Source of the DNA: Symbiodinium natans
Lineage: Eukaryota; Sar; Dinophyceae; Suessiales; Symbiodiniaceae
Direction: 5' to 3'
DNA length: 64,000 nucleotides
Assembly (NCBI GenBank): GCA_905221605.1
Contig: CAJNDS010000258.1
Location: forward strand, 338,001 to 402,000
Shown here: one piece after another, positions 23,705 to 35,900 of the stretch
How the letters are laid out: each line of letters begins with the position of its first letter
Position numbering within the stretch: position 1 is the first letter of the stretch
Program-made: the position numbers and the translations under genes
The notes under the pieces: generated by a model
Database searches by the model: none
What the model was told of the DNA's origin: nothing
What the model saw: the letters and a program-made list of their open reading frames with translations, nothing else

Positions 23705-26700
23705 AAGAGCAGGGCCAGGGCTAGCTTTTGAAGGGTGGGGGTTGGGGTTTAGGGTTTAAGGCTGTAAGGCGTTTCTGCTTTGAGGGTTTAGGATTTGGGG
23801 CCATCCATGAAACGACAAAATTCACGTGTAGGCATCTCTTTATTGTTTTGGGCTGAGGGTTTTATGAGGTTTGTGGGGCTTCAGGGATTTGAGGGCTTTG
23901 GGGTTGCGTCGGCAAGCCTGACAGTTCAGCCCCTATAGGGCATGCTTAGACCGCAAGACGCCCGCCCGCGCCGCAGTCCACGAAAGCATGTGAAACCCGA
24001 AGCCGCCGAATAGACGAAGCCCAAAAGGGTTTAGGGTTTAGAGGGTTTCGGGTTCGAATCTCCAAGGGGCCTTAGGCAAGGTCAAGCCAAACGAGCAGAC
24101 GCTTTGCAAAGTTTGTAGGATTTTGGGCAAGTTTCAGGCTAAGGGTTGGCATTCACACACTCTCTGTATGGTTCCTGCTGCAAGAACGAGCAGTCTGCTC
24201 GGGCTTCGGGAACATGTGTTTCCTGCTACTGCCTTGTACCAGAAAGCCTGTTAGAGCACCCCTCTGGACAGGTCCAGTCTTCGTACCCGAAGCTCCAACA
24301 ACCAATCCCAACTAAAAACGCAATGCTGTGGAGCTCCTCCCAAACGAGCCGCATAGAGGGCTTGAATGGCCACTGCTATTTTGTAGCTCGAGGTTTCTGC
24401 AGGTGATGGCTGGAAGCCAAGTTCCGGTTTTTTAGTGGCGACCCGAGTTCATGCTCTAGAACATGCCGCTTCCCGTGCATTTGTCCCCTTCCCTTCAGGC
24501 AGCCCCAGGACCCCGGCCCCAGCCGGAGCCGCTCAGAGGCCCAGAAGCGGGCGGCAGCTGGGCGGGGCAACGATGGCGTGGCCAAAAGTGGCCGCAATGG
24601 ATCTCAAAGTTGTGCTACACTGGCTCAGAGGAAGCATGATCTTCAACTCGTGCGCGTGGACTTTCATGACAGAACCAATTCCCTGTCAAGGTCGCTACAT
24701 GCTGACATCCTGTCCGTTGCGCAATGTTGCGCAGGCCGCAATGCTTCGTGGATGCACTGCATACTATCAGCATGTTCTGGAGAGCCAAGCCCCCGAGAGC
24801 CCGTAGGAGTTGAGAGGGTTGAGGTTTGAAAGCCCGAGCAGGCCTTGATCATATATGCCCACACCACCCTGCATCTGACAAGGCCCTTTTCCCATATCCT
24901 TGGCAACTGATCGTCCGTGGCGCTACGTATTCTTGCATGGGACTCCGAATTTGTGCCACCGCACCTGAATGTCTTGCCGCTTCTGCATTCACCAGGGGAG
25001 GCAAGCTTAGGTCTGCCCAGGCCAGGCATTTTCGACAGCTGATCAGCGGAAAGGTGAAGGCACACGGGACCTGCAGGACTGTGGAACTCTTGAGATTTGG
25101 TAGCCATGTCATGCGTCGAATGTGGGCATGACTGTATGTAGGGACCATGTTTGGAAACACCTATTGACAAGTGTGGGTTTAGGGATTCGGGGCCTTTGCT
25201 GATCACAGGCGGTTCACGTATAGCCTGGCAACGAAATCTGAATTCTGAAGCCGTTTCTCCAGCTTGGCAACGACAACTTGTGTGCCGGCAGAGAACTTCT
25301 AGAACGAGGCCGCCCCATCGGCCCACTTCCGTTCGCGTGCCGGTCATATCGAAAAGGTCGTCTCCTCAATGTTGGCAGTCTCCCCGATAACCTGCTGAAG
25401 TTCAGCGCCCCAGAGCACCAACCCATCAAGTTCATGAGAGCCTTATCATGCTTGATACCACATGGGTACGCTGGCCCGAACATGCCCGCCGTGGGAAGGG
25501 ATGTTTGCCCAACGAGCTGACGGGGGGGGTGCGACCTGGTCAAAATCTCGGACACGTACTCGCCGTCCTTCCTTAGCTGTCTTGACTCTTGCTCCTTTGT
25601 CAGCCGGGGGCATGTGTTTTTTTCAACAAGCGCCCTTCCAGATTATTGGGTCTGAACATGCTTTTGAGTATAGCTTTGCTTGAGAACCGACTCAGATCCC
25701 GGTGCCACACCGGGTTTATACTGCATCGTCAGCAACAATGCAGCATCTCAATATTGGCAAACGACTCAGAATAGATACCATGCCAATGACACTAGTCCGC
25801 CGCAGTAGTGCGGGGAATCGTTTATGGCATCCTTGCAACTGGAAGCCAAGAGAACCTTCACACCAGGCCTTCTCTCCGGGCAAGCATCCGTTTCGTCAAT
25901 TTCGAACTTCCTGTTCCAAGGCCAGCGGAGCGCCTCAGCCTCATTCACCTGGGGAGGAGCTCGAGGCTTGTTAGGGCCCGCTACTGTCTAGCCCAGTCTT
26001 GTTCTTTCATGTGTGTGGAAGGGATCTGAATGGCCCTCCAACTCGACTTGCTTGCTTATGCAAAAACACCCTTCTCCCACGTTGCTTACAGCTGTGACCG
26101 GGAAGAGTGCCTGCTTCAGACAAGGTGGCTCTGCGTGCACGGATCAGCGGACAGCGGTCAGAGTCGGGAGGCAGATGGAACCTTGAGCGACACGCTTGGG
26201 ATCCTAAGGGTACTGTGCGTATCCCCACAAGATACCTTTGCAGCGAAGCGCTTCCAACTACGCTACCAGACGCTGTGACACGAGCCCTGCTAAGCAACAT
26301 ACAGCTCGGGGCACATGGCTAAGAATCAGAAACAACGAATCTGTCCGCAAAGGCAGGGACCGAAATCGCTCAGAGATGAATGCCATGACTCCCCCTACAA
26401 AAGGTGACGCCAAGGAAAGATGATGGACGAACATCTTGAATGACACACGGAACCACGAATCCAGTCCTAGAACGTGCTTGGTTTTCCTCAGCTACCTCTA
26501 GCACTAACCGTTGCCGGCTGTTGAAGCCTTCTCGGTGAGCTTGGGGCTTCAAGGACGCGCACACAAAAAACAAACTCGTGCGCGCACATGACACAACACA
26601 ACACAACACAACAGAACAGCACACAGCACAAGACGCTACACCACAAACTCCTCTCGTCAGGCAGCTTGAAAAGCCGATACACAGCCAGACGCCGGTTGCC

Positions 26701-27019
26701 CATCGTGTGGAAGTGGCCACGGTGCCATCGCACCTATGGGGCTGACAGGGAATGGATGCATTTTTTTTTGGGGGGGGGGGGGGGGCTTCTTGGAGGCATT
26801 CTTTGGTGCTGCTTTTTGGGAGTGCTTTTGTTTGTCTCGACTGCAGCGTGCGCTCCCGCCTCTCCTTTCGTCGCCCCGCGCCCTCGCCCTGGGGCCCAGA
26901 AAAGCCACAAAATCCCTGCATCAACTCGAGTATAGGAGTCCTAGGACATGAAGCACATATTGTGCATCGTCCTTCAGGGCACATCGGTGCGTTGGTGTGC
27001 TTGCATCCGGTTTTTGGGC

Positions 27020-27052
<33 letters not shown>

Positions 27053-28490
27053 ACCCCCCCCCCCCCCCCCCCCTCACCCCCTCAATGTCGACAGCGAGGG
27101 CGCCTTGCATGACGCAGATGCAGCCCAGTCTTGTCGGTTTTTTGAAAAATACCACTAAGCTGGGCTAGTCGCTCTGAGCAGCAATGCTAGAAGCAGAGCT
27201 CTCCTCCTCTTGCGAGTTAGTTGGGTGCAACAATGAGAGGCAAAAGTAAAGAGATGGCTTCAACTTGCTGCCCAGGCACAGGCAGCGGTCCAATCTTGCC
27301 GAAATCGCGCTTCCGGGCCCCTTGCCTGGGCACTCCAAGCAGGAACAGGCCCAAACTATCCTATATTGCCCGAAGGTGCAGCCCTCAGGCACAAGGACCC
27401 CTTGAACAGAACCTTGACCACGCAACTTGAACATGTTGTCTTGGTTTCGGCCGCAGCCCACATCATCAGACGACTGGTGTACACATAGAGAAAAAACACC
27501 ACATAAACCTCAGCAAGCTGAAGCAGAAGTCAAGAAGGGATCGCAAAAAGCGCCTCTCTGACAGGCAACACAAAGTGGAAAGGACAAAACAAAAAAGCAA
27601 CAAACATCAACATGACGGGGGAACGCCTGAACACCCACATCACAAGCGTCCCCAAAGCCCTTCCACCATTCACCAGGATGCAGCAGCTGCTCTACTGCCT
27701 CCTTCAGGCGCAGCCCACTCCGGAACTGGGGACTGATCGCCGGATGGGAGAAGCCTGGAAGAGACTGCAACATGTGTGGCTTTTTTTTGTGTTCTTGGAT
27801 TTTTGGGTTTCGGGGCTGCTTGTGCTAGGTGACCAAGTAGGTGCTGGATTAGAGGCTGATGTTTTCGTGAGGTGCCAGACTCGAGGTTGCGGAACTGCAG
27901 GAACTACCGGTGCCTGGAACTTGCTGACTTCAGCTCGAGTGAGTTAGGGGGGATTGACAACTTGCAGCACTCCTTGGGGGAGTCCCCTTGTGCACGCACC
28001 AATTCGTGTTGGTCATTTTTGCATCTTGACATTTCTTGCAGAAGCGGCCTTTGGACCCAGAACCCAAACCAAGCCAGGACACGAACTTCCGTGGGGTCGA
28101 TGAGGAAGCTCTCCTCAGGGCGGTAGGGGCACGGCCCATGCAGCACTGCGGACCTCGGTGGAGGGACGGCTGGTGTTCTAGGTTGCAGGGCTTCGGAGGC
28201 CCTTCACCCACCAAGTCCAGCAGCCATAACCTCAAGTCCTATAATCACCTAAACTCAGAACCTTTACCAAGCCCTGAAGGCCATACCACCCCAAAACTAA
28301 GATGAACAAGATTTCTGCCAACACTGACGAAGTGACAATGTTTGCAGCACCTCGTCCCCGAAGAGCTGCCAAATCTCGGAGGTTCGCAGCACCGGCGAAC
28401 TTCGGCCCTAGCAAAGCCACATCGGTCTTAGGTGGCTCAATCGATGGCGAGTGGGAGTACTTCTGCCCCGAAACAGCACAAAACCCATCT
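23705..28490. other. Exon-poor stretch with homopolymers
   Basis: Contains a G run at 26769-26786 and the broken poly-C tract 27021-27073. Long open frames here (for example minus 24664-25347, and minus 26370-27155 which runs through the homopolymers) show no recognisable motif and are not called. Confidence 0.4.
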
Positions 28491-28493
28491 TAC

Positions 28494-29507
28494 ATGGAGG
28501 TGCATGAAAAGTGACACAACAATTTGATTCCCATAAGCCTGGCAGGAAACCCTAACCCTAAACCCTATAAACCCTATAAACCCTATAAACCCTATAAACC
28601 CTACAAACCCTATAAACCCTATAAACCCTATAAACCCTATAAACCCTATAAACCCTATAAACCCGATAAACCCTGTAAACCCTATAAACCCTACAAACCC
28701 TACAAACCCCATAAACCCTATTAACCCTATAAACCCTAAACCCTAGCCACGCGCGCCTTTGAGCTTTGGAGCAGCTCCCTGAGCTCCTCTCCCAGGCCAG
28801 AGGGCCGCGCGGAGAGGGCGGCCACGAAGCTTTCCAGGGCCTCCTTGGCTGCCTGGGCCTGGTCCACGGACCCACAGCACCCTAAACCCTAAACCCTAAA
28901 CCCTAAACCCTAAACCCTGAACCCTGAACCCTGAACCCCAAACCCTAAACCCTAAACTAAACCCGAACAACCCAAAGCCTTAGAACCACACGGCAACCGA
29001 GGCCTTCGGCTTTTGGACCTCCTCTTTCGCCTCCGCGGCTCCCTTCGCGCGACCCACCAGCTGCACGAGGTACACCGCGGCACCTCGACATCCCCTAAGA
29101 AACCCCTGTTTAGGGTTTAGGGTTTAGGGTTTAGGGTTTAGGGTTTAGGGTTTAGGCTAAAGGGTTTAGGGTTTAGGGTTGGGATGTTCCCGCTTATACT
29201 AACAGTCCTTAGTAGGGATTGCAGTGCCGCCTATCATATTCCTTACTGAGGACTGTTAGTAGAAGGGGGAACATCCTTAGTTTAGGGTTTCGGGTGACAT
29301 CCATATAAAGAAGCCTCCTGTGGGTTCGGGTTCGGCCCTCCAGTCTTGAGGGTCACCTAAGGCTGTCAAGCTTGCTTCGGGTTTGCAGCTTCCAGCCGGA
29401 GGTCTTCACGAGCCCGATCATAAACTCACACACAACGTCTTCCATTTGCCGCCCGAGTGCCAAAGACGCCCTCGGCAAAGTCTTCCTCCAGCTCCTTACG
29501 GCTCTGC
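28494..29507 (-). CDS. Four-exon fragment, unknown helical protein
   Basis: Exons 29507-29434, 29083-28992, 28858-28751 and 28538-28494 join in phase (1/1, 0/0, 0/0) with GT donors and AG acceptors. Together they code about 106 residues: a charged start (QSRKELEEDFAEGVFG), AAVYLVQLVGRAKG, a Lys/Ala/Glu helix (AAEAKEEVQKPKASVA), a long amphipathic helix (AQAAKEALESFVAAL, GEELRELLQSSKAR) and AYGNQIVVSLFMHLH. The intron between exons two and three (133 nt) is largely TTTAGGG, and that between three and four (212 nt) is almost wholly TTTATAGGG. The first intron carries a foldback element. No family recognised; both ends of the gene are missing. Confidence 0.6.
28549..28744. repeat. CCCTATAAA nonamer array (intron)
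   Basis: About 21 units of CCCTATAAA with CCCTACAAA variants; it fills the intron 28539-28750 of the minus-strand gene. Confidence 0.97.
28879..28960. repeat. CCCTAAA tract (intron)
   Basis: About eleven heptamer units including CCCTGAA variants; it fills most of the 133-nt intron 28859-28991. Confidence 0.95.
29108..29180. repeat. TTTAGGG tract
   Basis: Roughly ten units at the 3' end (coding strand CCCTAAA) of intron 29084-29433. Confidence 0.95.
29182..29276. repeat. Foldback element inside an intron
   Basis: Inverted repeat with ends GGATGTTCCC and GGGGGAACATCC; arms of about 38 bases share ACTAACAGTCCT.AGTA / TACT.AGGACTGTTAGT, with a loop of about 20 bases. TTTAGGG lies on both sides. 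It sits within intron 29084-29433. Confidence 0.85.
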
Positions 29508-29509
29508 CT

Positions 29510-31463
29510 TGTCACAAAGGCAGGGGTTTAGTTTCTTAGAATCGAGGTCGACATGCTGAGATGTGTGCTCAACAGCCAGAACACGGGGAGGCACCTAAAC
29601 AGTGCTTTGCGAAGGTCGTTGCGCCACTGTCGACAAAGGTGTGCCCGGTGATGTATCCGCTCAGTCTTCTCCTGCTAGAAGGGCCATAGGCCATAAGGTC
29701 AGCGCGCGTTTTTCAAGTGACCCCATCTCGGAACGCGATGTTTTTCCTCAACCCGGGCCTGAAACGACCTCCGCACCGTCTTTAGGTCTTACAGGGCCAG
29801 GAGGGTTTCAATTCGTTGAACCCCGTGATAAAGCCGAAAAAGACCTGTGACGCTCTTGAACCCAAGAGGGCTTGCGGTTCTCAGTTCAGGGCTTCCATGG
29901 GCTTCCTGCAGGTCCCGGAGCTTTGACAGAACCAGACCAACTGCTTGGTCAAGCTGATCGGCTGGCTGGTTCAGAAGTCCTTGAGCGCGCGGGGGGGGGG
30001 GGGGGGGACTGCGAAGAAAAAAAACACCACACTACTCACCTTGGGCACCAAAACAAGGGCCATCTGAAATAGGGTCGCATCTGGGCCCAGCGCATCCTTT
30101 AGCGACTGTCCGCCAGAAACATCCCAAGTCAGGTCTCTTAGAGTCTTCGTGGATTGGCCTGTCACGTCGCCCCCAAGACTGCAAGTATGCCTTGCTGCTG
30201 AGTTAAACCTGGCAATGCTAGCAGTCTCCAAAATAGAAAGAAAGTGTTGGCAGGCCAAGCATCCGAACTGGCAGGGTGCTAGGAACTGAACCTCCTCGAA
30301 GGAAGGAAACTCAACCTGTGATGGCACTGGTCAAGCGGTTCCGAACCACGTTGCATTGATTTTGGGCTACTGTAGGGCTCACCCTCAGTCTTGCCGAACC
30401 TAACCCGACAGCATGCGCCGAGCCTTCCGGCGGAAAAGCAGGCCGCACGCCTGTTGGCTTTGAGGGTTGCAAAGCGCAGGACGAGGGTCTAGAAAGGAGG
30501 AACACGGCAGACACAGATTCTGAATTTTCGTCTATTAACTTTTTTTCTAAATGCGCCATCCTGGCTGGTGGAAGAGACTCGTTCTGACCCTTATTGCTAA
30601 GGAGGCTGTGCCCCCCCCACCCATTCCCAATAGGAACGGCAGTCTGTTGGAAGAAGCTGTCTTTGCGATCCCTTATTGTTCGCTCCACCGCAGTACCCCG
30701 TACATGCCACAACAGCTCCATCTCCGGCGTGTCGTTGAGGTTCTAGAGTCTATAGAGCTTTCGGTATCTCCTGCAGCCCACGCCCTGTACTAGGGCATCG
30801 GGCCTTCTCAGAGATCCTCATGTTGTTGCGCTGCATCTTCTTGCAGGACCAATCGGGACGAGTGGACTTTCTCAACTCCGCGGGGATCTCGATGGTGCCT
30901 GAGGAGTTTAGGTGACAAGCGTCTGTCAGAAGGAGCCTTGCGAAACACAAATTCTAACATATTGCACGGCAACATTGCCATGCCTTCCTGCGCGACTCGC
31001 TTGCGCAACTAGCTTCCTGGCGAGCCTTTCGCCGTCCCTCCAGAGCACACCTCACACCCTAAACTCGGCCTAAGCTGACGCCTCCAAAAGGTAGGCGCGG
31101 GCTTCTACCCCGAAAACTTGTTTTAGGCTTTTGAAGGCTCTGCTGCTTGCCGTGCAAATTGCGGGAGCAGCGCACATGCGGCAGGACGACACGTTCAAGT
31201 GCACACTGGTTGCACATGGCTTGCTTTGCTTGCCATTGCCCTCTCAACAAAATGGCAGGAACCTCCAAACTAGTCTAGTGAGCCTCGTAAGCCTGGACAC
31301 AATCCGAAATCCACGGTTCGACAGGAAGGGCATTCAGGCATTTTGGCTTGCTTTGACTGCGAACAAGGCAGAATTGCAGTTTGCCTTCATGCGAGGGCCT
31401 TCAGCGATTCGAGGTGTACAAGGACTTCAGGGCTCATGGAGAAGGTCTGGTTTTACACTCTGA
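29510..31463. other. No firm gene
   Basis: Short open frames only; a G run at 29992-30007. Confidence 0.4.
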
Positions 31464-31765
31464 AACCCTAAACCCGAAACCCGAAACCCAAACCCTAAAC
31501 CCTAAACCCTAAACCCTAAACCCTAAACCCTCAACCCTCAACCCTAAACCGAGCTGGGAGGCGACCGTTGCTGGCGCAGTCCACTCCCACTTGGCAGATG
31601 GCAGCCAGACCTCAGAAGGGGGTGGGGAGGGACATCTCGAAAAATCCCCACCTGTCGAATGCCCCTCGCCAAACATTAAGGGTTTAGGGGTTAGGGGTTA
31701 GGGCTTGGGGCAGGTTGGGCTTTGGGGTTCAGGGCAGTTCAGGGTTTAGGGTTTAGGGTTTTGGG
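31464..31765. repeat. Inverted telomere-like tracts around an open island
   Basis: CCCTAAA-type units at 31464-31552 and TTTAGGG-type units at 31678-31765 enclose a 120-base island that is open on both strands. This is the arrangement seen around firm exons elsewhere in the window, so the island may be an exon. I could not decide strand or borders. Confidence 0.6.
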
Positions 31766-31828
31766 AAACAGGAAGTCTTCAAGTTAGCTGCAGCTGCTTT
31801 CCTGCGCCGCCCGCCGATGTAGGCTGCA

Positions 31829-32971
31829 TCATGCGTCTGGTGAGTCTAGTGATTGGCTCCAAAGCTTCAAAGAGCATCTCTTCCACCCTTTGAGAGCCTT
31901 TAGGGCCGTCGGTTTCTTTGGTTGTGATCTCCGGGTCTTCGGTGGAAGATTGCCATCCAGATGCGTTTGGATCAAATAATTGAGCAGCTGGAGGAAGTCA
32001 GCTTCAGCCTCCGGCTCAATGCTGCAATCAGGCTTCTTCTTCACCCGCTGCAAATCCTGGTTCTCTGACAGCTTTTCCAATCTGCAGCATGCGTCTGTGA
32101 TCTCTTTGTGGGCTGACTTCGGGAAGACCAGACGGTCTCCCGGAAACACGACTGTCGTGCCGCGCTCAGGGATCTGCCAGAAGCCACTCCAGCCACATCC
32201 ACCGTGGATCACTGCAACAGGACTGACCTCGTACGTGTGGCGCATGTTCATGTATCGTAGCTCCAGTTGTCCGTTCTCCTCCGGATCCTGAAACCAAGGC
32301 CAGAACTGCGGCTCTTCTCGAATACGCTCGAGCAAAGCATCGGCAAGTTCAGCCGTGCACACAGCTGCAGGACGAGCGTGGAAAGGGTATGTGTACAAAC
32401 GCACTGGAAGCCACTCAAGGACCACACCTTCTCTAGCATGGGTGTCGAAGTAGTTTGAAAGTCCTGTTCCGGGCTTTACGGTCACCTTCCCCGAGTCATC
32501 GACGGTGTACAGTGCCTCGAATTGTCGCAGCAGGTCATGGCAGTTGCCGTCTGCTCTGATCGCTGGAAGCGTATTCAGGAGCGGGACGACTGACAACTCA
32601 TCGCCATCAGTCGGGATATGCGTGTGGCCAGGGAACTCGACGATTTCCTTCGTGGCATGCCTGTTGTTGGAGTGCTTGGTCCCATTTTGCACAATCCGAA
32701 CCACCTTGATGCCTGCAGCCGCAGGCAAAGCCTGCTTGTTGAGACTTGTGCCTCCCTTCTTTGCGGTGAACTTCAGAGTGGGCAGGGAACACTGACCTGT
32801 AAGTGCGCCGTGCAGTCGCGTGTTCAGTTGCAGCATCTGATCCCACTGCTCTTCGAATGCATCGCACGTGTCGCCATGAGCACCCCCGCCCAAAATCTCC
32901 ATAAGTTCCACACAGCCCTGCATTTGCTTCACGCAGTCAGCAAGCTCTCCCAGAGGCTTGCAGTTCTCCAT
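31829..32971 (-). CDS. Intronless gene, unknown protein (about 380 aa)
   Basis: A single uninterrupted frame codes about 380 residues from ATG 32971 to the stop at 31829. The frame stays open upstream to 33265, but that part runs through a G/C homopolymer (Pro run), so the inner ATG (MENCKPLGEL) is preferred; an ATG at 33121 is the alternative. Visible parts: an N-terminal helical region, KFTAKKGGTSLNKQ, an acidic/hydrophobic core (GDELSVVPLLNTLPAIRADG), VLEWLPVRLYTYPFHARP, a Gly/Trp-rich piece (VIHGGCGWSGFWQIPERG), and a Lys-rich C-terminus. No signal peptide, membrane helix or known motif is seen. It contrasts sharply with the many-exon genes around it, which suggests a retroposed or transferred gene. 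Confidence 0.7.
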   Translation of the reverse strand: MENCKPLGELADCVKQMQGCVELMEILGGGAHGDTCDAFEEQWDQMLQLNTRLHGALTGQCSLPTLKFTAKKGGTSLNKQALPAAAGIKVVRIVQNGTKHSNNRHATKEIVEFPGHTHIPTDGDELSVVPLLNTLPAIRADGNCHDLLRQFEALYTVDDSGKVTVKPGTGLSNYFDTHAREGVVLEWLPVRLYTYPFHARPAAVCTAELADALLERIREEPQFWPWFQDPEENGQLELRYMNMRHTYEVSPVAVIHGGCGWSGFWQIPERGTTVVFPGDRLVFPKSAHKEITDACCRLEKLSENQDLQRVKKKPDCSIEPEAEADFLQLLNYLIQTHLDGNLPPKTRRSQPKKPTALKALKGWKRCSLKLWSQSLDSPDA

Positions 32972-32974
32972 GAC

Positions 32975-35900
32975 GGGCTTGGAGGGATGGTGACGCTGGT
33001 TGGCAGCAAAATGAAAAGGAGAGGGGGCCACGATGCTCCAAAGAACTTGAGGAGAAAACCTCCTGGCCCGAGTAGGGGGAGCTTCGGAGCAAAGTCCGGC
33101 GGCAACAACACAAAGTCGCATGATGAGGGGGGCGGGGGGGGGGGGGGGGGCAGCAGGGAACTTAATGCTCTTCACTTCCGCGCGTCGTGAGCACAATGCC
33201 TCCCACAACTCCTGAACTTGCGGCAAAGAAACGGACAGAATTCTCGCCATCGAAGCCCTCCTCATCGACCCAATCCCTCCGCTTGTTGTCCGCCTCCCGG
33301 AAGGCTTTGTGCGACTGAGCCTCAGTAGCTCGGTGCGTTCAAGGATTCAGAGCTTGCGCGGGTTTGGGAGCTCGGAGTTTTCGCGAGTTACACATCTGCC
33401 TCTAGGAAATCTCCATGTCTGTCCTGCAAGATGGTTGCCATGGGATGTTGGCACATGCCGCCTCGTTTCTCAAACCAAGGGCATTCTATCGTCCACCGCC
33501 ACATGAACACTGGAATCCTGACTATGGATTTTGGAGATACTCCCATTATTACGGGCCTCTGCTCTTTCACATTTCACACCGAAGCTCTGCCAGTACTTGC
33601 TCATCCAGCATCAAGCTCGGAAGCTCTTCCATAGAGACCTGGAAACACATGAACAAACCTGCTCGATACTGTTCAACAGGCAGTAGGTACCAAGCAATAA
33701 GCACAGGGACAAGAGTGAAACGAATCTTGGCCACTCGATCCCGGACCTAGAGCGCCATTTGCTTCTTTGGTTGGAGGCTCTGGATTCGATACTCAGCTCA
33801 TACAGCACTTCGCCAGGTCTGACAGGGAAGAATCTCATCAGGCTGCACCAATGCCACTCGAAACTCAAGCCTGGCCATCTGTAAGTTTCTCGATAAGGCC
33901 ATTTTGGGGCAGCTATACGTCGCCCTTTGCAAACGGTATAGCAAGATCCAAGTGCGGATGCCAAGCCACCTGTTTGAGGGTCTTCTGATCCCGCTCCTCA
34001 ACACTGGCATCCTCCACATGTGCTGATGAAGGGCTGACCTGATCCACAATCCTCAGAGTGTGGAGAGCAGGTTTTGGGATGTGCAAAGGCTGCGGGCGGG
34101 TGGGGTTTGGGATGGAGAGGCGCTTGGATGCCACGTTAGTACTTGCCCCCCTTACCTTGGGGATCAAATGATCCCGAAAATTGGGGTCATGTACCCTATG
34201 CTACTATAATCCCCATTAAGGTATATGGACCATAAACCCTTTTAGGGCTCATGTCGTCCCCAAAATAGACAAAAAGAACGTGGAGCTGCGCTTAAGTGAG
34301 CCAAGCCTCTCCTCGTCCCAGATCACCAGCACTTGGTCTCCGTCGTGATCTCCACCCATGACCTCACGGTCTGCATGGCCATTGACGGCCTTAACTCGAC
34401 TATATCATTATAGTATACTATATTATAGTATAGTATATACTATTTTTATATATCATGTTGCAATATAAGCTCCGAGAAGGCTGGCTCAGAAAATGCACTG
34501 AGGCTGAAGGGGAAGAGAAAGAGCACTAAGAGCTGGGAAGTGGCAAGGGGCCTCGGCATCTGCAGGCTGCTGTCGCAAGGAGCACGCGTTCAAGACCACC
34601 ACGTTCACGATGTGTGAGAGGCCTGTAGCCAGGAGCGATGCGAGAGATGCTGCTTCGCGATTGCACGTTCCTGCCTCCGGATCGAAACTGCAATGCCGGA
34701 ACGCTATGACTCCCTAAGCGCCCAAGGCTCTATCAGCAAAACAGGGCCTGGCGGTATCTCGTCCGGAACCCGCAGCTTCAGCACTGCGCTGTTGTGGTAG
34801 CATGGGCTGCGGATCAGCACCACCTCCTGCTGAACCATTGCAGCATCTCTTGTGCAAGTTCCCACCCACCCAAAGCTGAAGATGGAACGCCCGACACAAA
34901 CATGATGGTCACAAAGCCAGAAGCGCCCTACTCTATCCTACAGTATGGTACTTGTAAGAAACCAAATAGAGCAAGAGGTCCCACACTATTGGAACTTGCA
35001 AGGGCCTGTGCGGAACTATAGCTCTGCTCCAAAGTGTCGGGGTCTTGTTCAGACATTTGGGCTTTGGGCTTTGGGCTCAGCTGATCTGTCCTTGCCCAGG
35101 AGGGATGGCGCGCCACTTCTGTGCGGGGCTTGGATGAAGCACTCGCCAGCACGAAGCCCTAGCGTGTGGTCCGGAACCTCGGTGTGAAGAAGCGCATTGT
35201 TTTACACCTCTAAAGCCGCCAACGGGCCTTGTGAAGCCTTGGGTCATCGTACTACTCGGACCCTAAACTTCGACTTCTCCAAGCTTGAACTCCGCTCCTA
35301 GCAAGAGCAACAAGCTGCAACCAGACCAAAGATGCGAATTTAGATGGGATCGATCGAGCATGGTGCCACTTTGGGCTTGGAAGTGTGTCAATTGCTTCTT
35401 TTTCTGTTAGTCGAGCACGCGCTTGCGGGGAGGACCTCGGGGAGGACTTCGGGAAGAACTCCCCGCTGACTCTCTTCAGAAGAAGAAGCAGAATCGTCTG
35501 AGCTGCTAGAGTCTGCTAGAGGCTGCTAGAGTCGAGAGGCAGTCCGTGTGCCTAGAAGGCTACTTTGGCTCTCCGAGGCATTGCCCTCACCTCTCCGACA
35601 TGGATAAGGCACGATCCAGCAGCGCAGCCCACGAAGCAAGGGCAAGCGAAGGTCCTCGCAGCAATGGCAGAATCTGTGCTGCAGCATCCGAGTCCAAGAG
35701 TGCAAGAGTCTGCAAGAGCATGGCTTTCCAAAAAACCCGTTGTCACCTCGAGGGCACTGAGTAACCGGGGTCTCTAGCTACTCTAGCTGCAGGTGGAGTG
35801 CAGGAGCAGCGTGCAAACATCGTGCGAGCTCGAGGCCTTTTTTCCCCATTCTGACGCTCGTACCGCAAGTGTACCGGACGTTTGATAGGTGCATTCTGTC

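Noticed and set aside
24664-25347. 227-codon minus open frame
   Set aside because: Composition is not protein-like, and there is no motif or splice-site support.
26370-27155. 261-codon minus open frame
   Set aside because: It runs through two homopolymer tracts giving long Gly and Pro runs; no motif and no splice support.
33008-33030. CATTTTGCTGCCAA upstream of the intronless gene as a spliced-leader relict
   Set aside because: Similarity is limited to CATTTTG followed by unrelated bases; too weak.
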